A DNA stretch of 64,000 nucleotides from Cercospora beticola (lineage: Eukaryota > Ascomycota > Dothideomycetes > Mycosphaerellales > Mycosphaerellaceae). The notes beneath the pieces were generated by a model. That model saw nothing but the letters and a program-made list of their open reading frames with translations. It had not been told where the DNA came from and searched no databases. The DNA is taken from contig NC_088935.1 of NCBI RefSeq assembly GCF_033473495.1, positions 4,898,001 to 4,962,000 on the forward strand, read 5' to 3'. How positions within the stretch are numbered: the stretch's first letter is position 1; each line of letters opens with the position of its first letter. Below, one piece after another: positions 53,341-62,652 of this stretch. The translations under genes and the position numbers were made by a program.

Positions 53341-54727
53341 TAGATGCGATGGGAGATGCATGGGATGGGCGTTTGATTTTGGCATATGCATTGTCAGAGG
53401 AAGGGAAGCAAGCTTGGGATAAGCTGATCACGAAGTTATGATATTCACACGCAACAACTGGAGCAGGTCGAGGTTGACGGAGCGAGAATCTCCGTACCCA
53501 TGCCGGGTAGAGCAGAGTAGCTCTTCTTCACCCTGCTGTTGGTAGACTTTTCGCAATTGGGAAACCACACTCACACCCACAATCTTGCAAGATGAGCATG
53601 TGCAAGTCTTCTGAAAATGCTCCTTTCATATGCAAACGTTTGGCCGGCTGGCTGTTCAGCTGACACAAGCGAGAGAGGACGGCAGTTGCACAGACAAAAC
53701 GCTGCAAGCTGCACCTGCGCGAGACTACCAGCGGGGCCGGCTCGCTGAATGTGCTGCTTCGTCGGACCGACCAATTTCAGCTTGGCGGTCAGAGAGCTCT
53801 TTCTGGGTCAGACAGCAGCCGCATGATCGTTCGGTCGTGTGGAGGGAGGTGTGCAATTTCATCAGTCATCAGTCATCAGCCTAGCAGGAACAGTGGTCGT
53901 GGCAGTGGCAGTGAAGGCGGAATTAATGCCTTTCAAGATCGAGATCTCAGTAGGCTTTCTTCTTCGGTTCGGCTATGCTGCTGCTGTTTAGTTGCGAGTT
54001 TAGGAGGGAAAAATTGTCCGGTTGGCCGATTCTGCTAGAGGGAAAGGGACGCCGTCGTTTGTTCGCTCTTGCCCGGCTTCTGACGGATTGGCTCAAGATG
54101 GGGAATCCGCATGCAACAGGCAGGCGTGGTGCAGAAGGGGCTGCGTTGTACGGCAGGATGCAGAAGGCAGCACGCAGCGGACATGCGAGGGAGCCAATCC
54201 CGGCGTCCAATAGAGTTTGAGGGAAAGTTTCTCGTGCTGGTTCTTGGGTCCTTGTGAAGATGCATGTGACGATGACCGGGGATGATGGGAGGTGTGCTCT
54301 CAGCGCCCGGTGCAGTGAGGTGGTGGCAGAGGCAGCAGGAGGAGGACTCGTAGGCGACAAGAGGGCTGCGACGATGATGATGAGAGGGTGGCAGTTCCCT
54401 TTTCGCGGAGCAGCGCCAGTGCCTTGCCGTATCCGACCCTGCTGGAGGCGCGTGATGGTCAGGTCGCCCGGCCGGAGCTACGTCTTCACCCACGCTGCTA
54501 ACTAGTGCCTGGAGTGCGTCGGTCTGGCGCGTCGGTGCGGAAGTCGTGCGTGTGACCACTTGACCGCCCAGTAAACATATCATCCAGCGTAATTGGTCAC
54601 TACCCACTGGGGAATGTGCCGCTTCTTTTGCCCACGACATCCCTCTCTTCATCAATGCGCACAGTAGCGAGAGTGCCCCGCCGACACGACTGCGAACAAA
54701 GAAGCGCTCCACGAATGGCCAGCTCGC
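53341..54727. other. intergenic region, Kha1 gene to patatin-type lipase gene
   Basis: 1.39 kb on the same strand. A 244-codon minus-strand frame at 54035-54769 has no domain and overlaps the lipase start, so it is not annotated. Nothing else recognised. Confidence 0.4.
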
Positions 54728-56971
54728 ATGGCGTGGATCACATGCAGCGCTTCGTCCACCTCCGAACACCGCGGTGACAATGTGCGCAAGGGCTCGCCGG
54801 AGAAGAGTTGGGGCAGAACGCTGAAGAGAAAGACATCACAATGGTTGCCTTCGCTGTCCACGGCGACGTATGCGCCGTTCCAGATGGCCGAGGACCTGCT
54901 CGACACTGTTCGTTCGACCACCCGCCCTCAACCACAACCAGTCTTCGCGAATAAAGCAGAAGAGGCCAAGACGATCCTAGAGGCGCGATTAAGCGCAGCG
55001 ACAACATACCAAGAATGGTGGACACGCGCGAAGGAGTTGGACTTTCTCGAGGGAGCTCATGACTGGCGAATAGAGAATGAGAAGCAAGAGGAACATGACT
55101 ATGACTATGACCTAGTCACCGCTCGTTTGAAGGAACTCAAGCAGGCACTGAATGAGAAAGATATGGAGGCAGTTCTGTACCACATCCGCAACCACCTCAA
55201 GCGAGACTTGGGCGGCATGTGCAATTCCAATCTCTACCAACATTGTCGCATAGGCACAAAGTACTCGATCGACGAATACACGGACGTCGTCAGTTACGCG
55301 ATTGAGCAGCTGGTAGACTACTGCGAGCGAGACCCTGCGGCGGACGTCAAACGATTCAACCAGACTTTGAAGCAAGCTCGAGCTGCGTTCGGCAAAACAG
55401 CATTAATGCTGTCCGGAGGAGGTACACTCGGCATGTGTCACATTGGTGTCGTGAAGGCTCTTATTGAAGAAGGTCTTCTACCATCAATCGTTTGCGGTGC
55501 ATCAGCCGGCAGCATAGTTGGCTCCGTTCTCTGCACGCACAAGCGAGACGTCATCCTATCGAAACTGGAAGAGCTCCAATCGGGCGATCTGAAAGTTTTC
55601 CAAAGCGACGAAGAGATGCCAGGCTGGATCGGTGCGAGTGTCAATCTTGTCAAAGGCGAACATGCCTTCCGGGTTACCAACCTTTGCCGAGTGATGCGAA
55701 ATCTTCTGGGCGACATTACCTTCAAGGAGGCCTACAACTTGACGCAGATGGTCCTGAACATTCACGTCTCGTGTAAGGACAAGCATAATGTGCCACGACT
55801 GTTGAACTACGTCACGTCGCCGCATGTCGTGATCTGGACCGCTGTGGCGTCCTCCTGCGCACTACCGTTCGTCTTCGAGGCTCCAGGGTTGAAGTCCAAG
55901 AATCCAGTCACGGGAGCGATCGAGCCCTGGGGTCATCTCACTCACAAGTATATCGACGGCAGTATTCAAGGAGATCTACCATCTGCAACGCTTGAGCGCC
56001 TGTTCAATGTCAACAACTTCATTGCATGTCAAGTCAACCCCCATGTGCAGCTTTTCCTGCCAAAAGAGCACAGAGAACAAGTTCAGGACTCAGCTTTGCT
56101 ACGACACATGGTGACGCTGAGCAAAACCAACCTTATGTTCATCCTCGACAGCGTAATAGAGCACTGGGACCCATTTCTGCTGAAGGTCCTGCATTCTGTC
56201 GTTACGCAAAAGTATAATGGAGACATCACGATACTGCCAGACATAGATTGGGTCAAGCCCCTAGAAATACTTGCTAATCCATCACACGAGTTCATGAAGA
56301 AAGCAACACAACATGGCGAACGAGCTACTTGGCCCATGTTAGATCGGATTCGAAATACAGTGGCGACTGAGCTAGATCTTGAACGCGCAGTGAACAACAC
56401 CACTGCAGCCTCCATCATGAAGAATCGCGATTACGGCTCGAAGAGACGCAGAAGAGCATCATCTACGAGATCAGAATATGGTCTATACCACAGGCGAAGC
56501 AGGAGCGGTGACTTTCCTAACGCGGTCGCGGTTCCACGGCTGGTTCGTGGTCGCACTGCATTACATTTACCAATCAGATCCATGTACGAACCGACGGCAC
56601 TCTCTCCCGCACAGCGTTCAAGTCTCGGCCCTGGGGAGACTCTCCTATCCTCATCAGACGAGAAGGGATCTGGGCATTCCTCACCTACCACATCTTATGA
56701 AGATGAAGATTTCGACGACATTACCGGCCGCAGTGAGGGGTCGCGCACACCAGGAGATGTTGACATGGAAGAGACGGATCGTCGGTTGCGAGCTTTCCTC
56801 TCACAGCCTGTTTCTCCTAGTATCTCGTTTAAAAGTTTTCTTCGCTCCGCAGAGGAGGAGCACCAGCAGCAAGCCCAGCAGCCAAGCTCACCGGACCTAA
56901 GACGAGCACTCAATGCTTTGCAGATGTCGACTATTCACTCACCACCAAACTCACCAGAGCGGAAGAGGTGA
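54728..56971 (+). CDS. Patatin-like phospholipase / triacylglycerol lipase (Tgl3/4/5 group)
   Basis: Single exon, 747 residues from the ATG at 54728; a later in-frame ATG at 54884 (MAEDLLDTV) is a possible alternative. The N-terminal region (about 60-215) is the DUF3336 domain seen before patatin in fungal lipases. The patatin domain runs from about 225 to 440. It contains SGGGTLGMCHIGVVKAL (oxyanion hole), GASAGS with the nucleophile Ser (GXSXG), and KYIDGSIQGD with the catalytic Asp. The C-terminal 170 residues are Ser/Arg/Gln-rich and probably phosphoregulated. Proteins of this type act on triacylglycerol, steryl esters or lysophospholipids at lipid droplets. There is no HX4D acyltransferase motif that I can point to with confidence. 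Which Tgl paralog it matches cannot be settled from this sequence alone. Confidence 0.9.
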   Translation: MAWITCSASSTSEHRGDNVRKGSPEKSWGRTLKRKTSQWLPSLSTATYAPFQMAEDLLDTVRSTTRPQPQPVFANKAEEAKTILEARLSAATTYQEWWTRAKELDFLEGAHDWRIENEKQEEHDYDYDLVTARLKELKQALNEKDMEAVLYHIRNHLKRDLGGMCNSNLYQHCRIGTKYSIDEYTDVVSYAIEQLVDYCERDPAADVKRFNQTLKQARAAFGKTALMLSGGGTLGMCHIGVVKALIEEGLLPSIVCGASAGSIVGSVLCTHKRDVILSKLEELQSGDLKVFQSDEEMPGWIGASVNLVKGEHAFRVTNLCRVMRNLLGDITFKEAYNLTQMVLNIHVSCKDKHNVPRLLNYVTSPHVVIWTAVASSCALPFVFEAPGLKSKNPVTGAIEPWGHLTHKYIDGSIQGDLPSATLERLFNVNNFIACQVNPHVQLFLPKEHREQVQDSALLRHMVTLSKTNLMFILDSVIEHWDPFLLKVLHSVVTQKYNGDITILPDIDWVKPLEILANPSHEFMKKATQHGERATWPMLDRIRNTVATELDLERAVNNTTAASIMKNRDYGSKRRRRASSTRSEYGLYHRRSRSGDFPNAVAVPRLVRGRTALHLPIRSMYEPTALSPAQRSSLGPGETLLSSSDEKGSGHSSPTTSYEDEDFDDITGRSEGSRTPGDVDMEETDRRLRAFLSQPVSPSISFKSFLRSAEEEHQQQAQQPSSPDLRRALNALQMSTIHSPPNSPERKR

Positions 56972-57352
56972 AATAAAAAGCAAATCCTAGAGTCCGATGC
57001 CTACTGGTCTGTGACCATTTCCTTTTAAACTTGAGAGCACACGATTTGTATACGAACGAAACTTGCGCTTACGGAATGGCGTCTTGTTGGGAGAGATATT
57101 CAGTGCATAGAAAAGGCGTCTGAGATACCCCAGGGAAGGAAGAAGGAACTAAATCGCGATACATGATGCTTATTGTCGCCACTGTAGACCACACATAGTG
57201 GATCTCATCTGTCTGTTTGATCACACCGCTGTACAGGAACTGGCCCACTGAGCCTATAGACATGGCGCAAGCTACATTGCAGCTTCAATATACATCCTTT
57301 TCATACACACATTCAACAATATCCTCTAGCAAAGACCCCTCTTCACCCTCTC
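56972..57352. other. intergenic region between convergent genes
   Basis: 381 bp between the lipase and cupin 3' ends. Only termination signals are expected; no gene was recognised. Confidence 0.4.
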
Positions 57353-57772
57353 TCATTTCTTCTCTCCCTCCCCCTCCACAAAACTACCCCCCCAACCCCC
57401 CTCCAAATTAACAACAACAGGGCTCTCCCCACTCCTCACAATCGCCCACACAACATCCTCATCACTCTCATTCACTTCTTGATGTTCCGCCCAAGCAGGA
57501 ATTAACGCAAAATCTCCTGGACTTAGATGTTGTTTCTTTTTCCCGCCTTCGGAAACGATTGTACCGTGGCCTGAGAAGGCGAAAACTATAGTGTTTTCGG
57601 GACCGTGATGGTGGATTGCACTGGATGTGTGGGGTTTGGCTATCATCCGGGAGGCGCAAATGTCCGGGCAGACGTTTACGAGGGCGTTTTGCCGGATCAT
57701 GCCTGATGTTTGGGAGCCGGAGGTTTGGAGGGAGGTGGAGGGGGTTACGAGGACGGGTTTTTGTTCGGGCAT
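57353..57772 (-). CDS. Small cupin-domain protein
   Basis: Single exon, 139 residues. One cupin fold covers about residues 40-125. The first motif appears as IHHHGPENTIVFAFSGHG, matching G(X)5HXH(X)3-4E(X)6G-type spacing with His and Glu as likely metal ligands. The second motif is around LSPGDFALIPAWAEHQEVN, with the third His. There is no signal peptide or membrane helix, so it is probably cytosolic. Family members include metal-dependent isomerases, dioxygenases and plain binding proteins, and the substrate cannot be told. The C-terminus is Gly/Glu-rich and ends EGEKK. It stands alone, with the promoter in the 1.16 kb upstream. Confidence 0.85.
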   Translation of the reverse strand: MPEQKPVLVTPSTSLQTSGSQTSGMIRQNALVNVCPDICASRMIAKPHTSSAIHHHGPENTIVFAFSGHGTIVSEGGKKKQHLSPGDFALIPAWAEHQEVNESDEDVVWAIVRSGESPVVVNLEGGWGGSFVEGEGEKK

Positions 57773-58932
57773 GGTTTTGGTGGTGTTGGATTTGAGGTTT
57801 TGAGGGCTTGGTGGTTTGGGTGGTTATTAGAGGATGCTTGTTTGGGGTGGTTCTTTTCCGCAGTGGTGAATGTTTTTCAGCAATTTGTTGAAGGTGGTAC
57901 TGGTTGTATACTTCAGAAGTTGGTCCTACAGTGATTCAAGGTGAGCTGTTCTACTTCAGCATCTTCAATCATGCTTGCTAGCTACTGCGGACGAAAGAGA
58001 GTTCGTCATAACCCCAGTCTGTCACTGACGTAACACAGTTTCTAGAGCTGCCTGTATCATGCGCAGATTGCAATACCGTTCGAGTGGCGTCTCATGAGGA
58101 GTATACATCGCAAACAAGATATTATCCAGAGCACAAAATCACCACGTCGGGGTCTTGCGCCATCTGATGTAGTCACAGATCCATCAAGGTCTTCGTAATC
58201 GCAAGGCGTTGCGATGCTCAACGCCGCACGGCACAGGCCTCACCGACATAGCTGCAGTTGGCGTCGCAACATTTCGGGTCTGCTTTGTGAAGGCCCATGA
58301 CCTAGGAGAATACTTCGCATTCGAAGTTGGAAGCATTTTGTGTCTGCGATATTGACATGCAAATAATCGTCTCATTGAGCCTTTCGAAGCGTATTCGGAT
58401 ACTCTGAGAACGTCCAAGTCGTTTCGGCGACGACTTGTACGAAGTCCACGCAAGATGCCGTCCCATCCAAGGACCGAGGTGAAAGTAATCACTCCAGGAG
58501 AGTCTTGTTGTCGTTCTCGTAAAGTGGTCTTAAGCATTATTTCGCTTGGCGGCAGGCCGGACGCGGAGAAAGTCCAGATGGGAATCACATGCCGAAGGAT
58601 TGGCACGAGACTCGAAAAGCACACGCCACGCGAACGCGTCCCAGACCGAGGCATGGGTCGTGGACCAATCAGCACTCTCCGAATGGTTCACTTCCCCAGG
58701 ACCAGGCAAGTGAAATCTGATCGCCCGCGTCACGATGCATGCTCGGCTTTGTGTTTCTTTCACATGAAGAGCTGGGGTTTGCCGTAGTAAGCTTGTGACT
58801 TCTGACATTCTTCTGTCTCGTGTTTCGCTCGTGGCAGTGACCCTCGTGAATACCCCGATCTATCCCTCATCTTCCCCATTCTTTCTTTGTCCACTTTGCT
58901 ATTCGACGTGTTCATCAGTGTCGCTCGCCAAG
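57773..58932. promoter_or_regulatory. divergent intergenic region, cupin and cytochrome b5-ACAD genes
   Basis: 1.16 kb between divergent starts. A 163-codon minus-strand frame at 58184-58675 lacks any domain. The pyrimidine-rich run at about 58860-58910 lies just before the second start and looks like a fungal leader. Confidence 0.4.
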
Positions 58933-60705
58933 ATGTCAAAGTCCTTCTCCACGGCCGATGTGGCCGCTCACAATAAGCCAAATGATCTGTACATCATCGT
59001 CGACCAAGATGTGTACGATCTGACTGCATTCGCGGACGAGCATCCTGGCGGCAAGAAGAGTATGTCCGGATTGAGCTGCGTATGAAAGTCGTGTTGCTGA
59101 CGAGATGCTAGTCCTGCAACGAGTCGCAGGCAAAGACGCCAGCAAGCAGTTCTGGAAGTACCACAATGAGAGCATTCTCAAGAAGTACCAACCAAAACTG
59201 CAAGTCGGCTCCCTCGACAGCAAGCCAAAGCCTGAGCCCAAGCAAGCACCAACTCCTCCTCCATCACCTCCGGCGAAGAAAGAGGCAGTTGTGCCAAAAG
59301 CAGAGTCCGGCACAATCTCCATCGCTCCAGGCCCAGCAGCAGAAGAGGAGGCAGAGGCACTCGACTCCTTCGGCGACCTCGTACCTTACGCAGACCCGAA
59401 CTGGTACCAAAGCTACCACTCTCCATACTTCAACCAGACACACGCCGACCTCCGAGCTGAAATCCGACAATGGGTAGAAGACGAGATCATGCCAAACGTG
59501 ACAGAGTGGGATGAGGCGAAGAAGGTGCCAGATGAGATCTACAAGCAGATGGGTACACGAGGTTACCTCGCAGGTACATTGGGACTGCACAACTTCCCAA
59601 GCCACATCTCGCCATACAAGGTCAAGTCTGTGCCTCCGGAGAAGTGGGATCTGTTCCACGAGATGCTTCTCACTGACGAGCTTTCGCGAACTGGCTCGGG
59701 TGGTTTTGTCTGGAATGTCCTTGGTGGATTCGGTATTGGATGTCCGCCGGTCGTGAAGGCTGGTAAGAAGGAGCTCGTCGAGCGCATCTTGCCTGGTATT
59801 CTTGCTGGTGACAAGCGTATCTGTCTTGCGATCACTGAGCCTGATGCTGGATCTGATGTGGCCAACTTGACTTGCGAGGCCAAGCTGAGCGAGGATGGCA
59901 AGCACTACATCGTCAACGGTAAGTTCCCGCCTTTGCTACCTCCGTCGTCGCTCATCTAACGTTATCTGCAGGCGAGAAGAAATGGATCACAAACGGTATC
60001 TGGTGCGACTACTTCACCACTGCCGTCCGCACAGGCGGCGAGGGCATGAACGGTGTCTCCGTCCTGCTCATCGAGCGCGAGTTCGAGGGTGTCAGCACCC
60101 GCCGCATGGACTGCCAAGGTGTCTGGAGTTCCGGAACCACATACATCACATTCGAAGATGTCAAGGTCCCAGTCGAGAACTTGATCGGCAAGGAGAACCA
60201 AGGTTTCAAGGTCATCATGACCAACTTCAACCACGAGCGTATCGGCATCATCATCCAATGCTTGCGATTCAGCCGTGTCTGCTACGAGGAGAGCATGAAG
60301 TACGCTCACAAGCGTAAGACCTTTGGCAAGAAACTCATCGACCACCCTGTCATCCGACTGAAGCTCGCACATATGGCTCGCCAGATCGAGGCCTCATACA
60401 GCTGGCTCGAGAACATGATCTACCAATGCCAGAAGATGAACGAGACCGAAGCCATGCTGAAGCTCGGAGGCGCCATCGCCGGTCTCAAAGCCCAAGCCAC
60501 CACCACATTCGAATTCTGCGCGCGTGAAGCTTCCCAGATCTTCGGTGGTCTATCTTACAGCCGAGGCGGTCAAGGTGCAAAGGTCGAGAGACTGTACCGT
60601 GATGTGCGTGCATATGCCATTCCAGGTGGTAGCGAGGAGATCATGTTGGATCTTAGCATTCGACAGGCGTTGCGTGTGCACCAAGTGCTCGGCATGAAGC
60701 TATAG
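58933..60705 (+). CDS. Acyl-CoA dehydrogenase with N-terminal cytochrome b5 domain
   Basis: Three exons: 58933-59059, 59112-59918 and 59972-60705; 555 residues. Residues 1-75 form a cytochrome b5 heme domain with DEHPGGKKILQRVAGKDAS and WKYHNESI, the two His being heme ligands. A Pro/Lys/Glu-rich linker (about 85-140) joins the acyl-CoA dehydrogenase. Its signature AITEPDAGSD and the C-terminal GGSEEIM are present. The Tyr-Glu-Gly-Thr of medium-chain enzymes reads IPGGS here, as in long-chain and isovaleryl types whose catalytic Glu lies elsewhere. The fusion suggests electrons pass through heme instead of, or besides, ETF. Such fusions are known in fungi. It ends GMKL, not a canonical PTS1, and I see no obvious mitochondrial presequence. 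Substrate and compartment remain open. Confidence 0.92.
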
Positions 60706-61106
60706 AGGCGAGATTCTGTACCACTACTACCACTTTTGAATGCATAGCAGATCTTGGGCGTTTAGGATATGGTGACGGAGATACCTCCGGCGACAGCCTG
60801 GAAGGATGGACGATATATTGAGTTTGAGGGCGTGTCGCAACCAAGTTTGCGGACAGCTCGTGCAGAGTAAACAAAATACACAATTTCACAGCATTCTTCT
60901 GCCTTCAAGATTTCGAGCACGACCTCTTTTATGCACGGAAACATGATCACTTGGATATGATAAGTATGTTGAATGAGGCCGTTGCATCATGATTTGGTAT
61001 CTTGAGCGCTCTCTTCTCGCATTGCAAAATGCTGCAAACTACTCCTGCATGACTGCTGCGGTATGCTGTTCGCTCGACACAGTTCTCACGCTCTTTTTCA
61101 TCCACC
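60706..61106. other. intergenic region between convergent genes
   Basis: 401 bp between the ACAD and 6-phosphogluconolactonase 3' ends. No gene recognised. Confidence 0.4.
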
Positions 61107-61907
61107 TCAAATCACACTTCCGCGCCTCGGGAAATTGACTCCCTCAGTCGCAGGTTTATCGCAGAACCAGCTCACCCGCTCCGCCGCCTGAGCGTTGACC
61201 AACCCACAAGGCAAAGACGCGCCCTCCTCCGTCTCAAAGATCTTCTTAATCACATCCTTCTTTCCACCTCCTGTCGCGACGAATCCAATCTTCGATGCGT
61301 GAACCACAACCGGCAAGCTGAGCGTGATGCGCTTTGGCGGTGGTTTCGGCGAATCCGTGATCGAGAGAATCCATGCATTCTTCTCCCGGAGAAGAGGATG
61401 ATCAGGAAACAGCGAACACGTGTGTCCATCGGGACCACAGCCTAGCAGGATGAGATCGAAGAGAGGGAGTTTGACAGAATCGCGCTGAGCGAAAATCGAC
61501 ACGAGAGTCTTTTCGTATTGATCTGCGCATTCTTGCGCATCGTCGAGGTATTGCTCATCGATGGGGAAGACTTTGGGTTGGCCGAGTTCGGAGGGGATTT
61601 GGTCGAGGAGGTCCTGCTTCACGAGTCTGTGGTTGGAGTCCTCGTGATCGAGAGGCACGACACGCTCGTCGGCGTAGAAGATTTCCCATTTGGAGAAGTC
61701 GAGTTTGTCGTCGGAGTTGCCATTGGAGGGTGCCAAGAGGGCTTTGGCGAGTGTTTTTGGGAGGGAGCCGCCGGAGACTGCTATGCGGAAGACGCCATTT
61801 TGGCGACTGAGGGCCTCGTTCTGTGCCTCGAGGATGTATTTGCGGAGGTTGGGAGCGAGTTCCTTGTCGACGTCGCCGAAGGAGTAGAGATTCGGAGGGC
61901 GTCCCAT
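61107..61907 (-). CDS. sol3: 6-Phosphogluconolactonase
   Basis: Single exon from the ATG at 61907, 266 residues. Motifs of the SOL/DevB family are clear: FRIAVSGGSLPKTLAKAL near the N-terminus, WEIFYADERVVPLDHEDSNH in the middle, and LLGCGPDGHTCSLFPDHPLL with active-site residues. The C-terminal half ends EGVNFPRRGSVI. It hydrolyses 6-phosphogluconolactone to 6-phosphogluconate, the second step of the oxidative pentose phosphate pathway, in the cytosol. The frame stays open for 40 codons upstream and encodes a Leu-rich stretch, but without an ATG, so I take that as 5' UTR or intron. The symbol is by family. Length is normal. Confidence 0.95.
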   Translation of the reverse strand: MGRPPNLYSFGDVDKELAPNLRKYILEAQNEALSRQNGVFRIAVSGGSLPKTLAKALLAPSNGNSDDKLDFSKWEIFYADERVVPLDHEDSNHRLVKQDLLDQIPSELGQPKVFPIDEQYLDDAQECADQYEKTLVSIFAQRDSVKLPLFDLILLGCGPDGHTCSLFPDHPLLREKNAWILSITDSPKPPPKRITLSLPVVVHASKIGFVATGGGKKDVIKKIFETEEGASLPCGLVNAQAAERVSWFCDKPATEGVNFPRRGSVI

Positions 61908-62652
61908 GGTTTCTGTTGTTCGGTTGTACAGCAGAGAAGCAAGTAGTAAGAGCACGAGCAGCAGTAGGCTTCGGCGAGTGTAGTTGATCGTTCTTGCGGT
62001 CTTACAGAGATCTGCAAAACACAGCACAATGATTCATGCGCAACACAAGAGCGAAGTGCACTGCTCGGCGGGTGCTTGGGAATTACTTATCAAAAGCCGC
62101 CCGCTAGGGTACATGGAATAGTCAAGAATGACGTGTTGGGAACAACAATCTCTGCTACGGACAAGCAGGCAGCCCACACGGATGCTCCTAGTCTTGCGAA
62201 CAACGTGATTGCTGGCCGCTCCACACCCATTGCCAGTACGGTATTCTTCCCCTTCCATCGACGTGCATCGGGGGCGAGGGTGGTGTGCTGCCACTTTTCC
62301 CACCGCCATGCCCTGCAGCACGGCCGCCGCACGTTTCCACGCCAGTCATCGCCGGCAATGGCCTCTTGCTTTGTTGAGCGGTGATTCGTGAGTTTTGGGC
62401 GAAATGCACTGTTACGTCGAATGCAGGGCACCACCGAGTTCCCATCCCTGCCTATCGGCCTTATCTGATGCCTTAGCGTGGCCCTTTTTTCGTGGAGCGC
62501 TGTGTCAAGATTCGGACCACATCCCTACCAGGAAGTGCGAATCTGCCACGCTTTTCCAGAAGCCTCTGCTGGCGACAACATCAGGCCGTATCGATCTCAC
62601 TGGTCTCTCTCGTCTCATTCGGCGCGACTTGACTCCGAACACGATTGCAAAA
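61908..62652. promoter_or_regulatory. divergent promoter region, 6PGL and TPR-like genes
   Basis: 745 bp between divergent starts. GTAAGA at about 62004 and CAACAG just before the 6PGL ATG could bound a 5' UTR intron. No separate gene was recognised. Confidence 0.4.

Noticed and set aside
54035..54769. 244-codon minus-strand frame upstream of the lipase
   Set aside because: Overlaps the lipase start and lacks recognisable features; likely chance opening in its promoter.
58184..58675. 163-codon minus-strand frame
   Set aside because: Arg/Ser-rich, no domain, lies in the divergent promoter of cupin and ACAD genes.
61908..62027. Leu-rich in-frame extension before 6-phosphogluconolactonase, resembling a membrane anchor
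   Set aside because: No in-frame ATG; splice-like sites suggest a 5' UTR intron, and the enzyme family is cytosolic.
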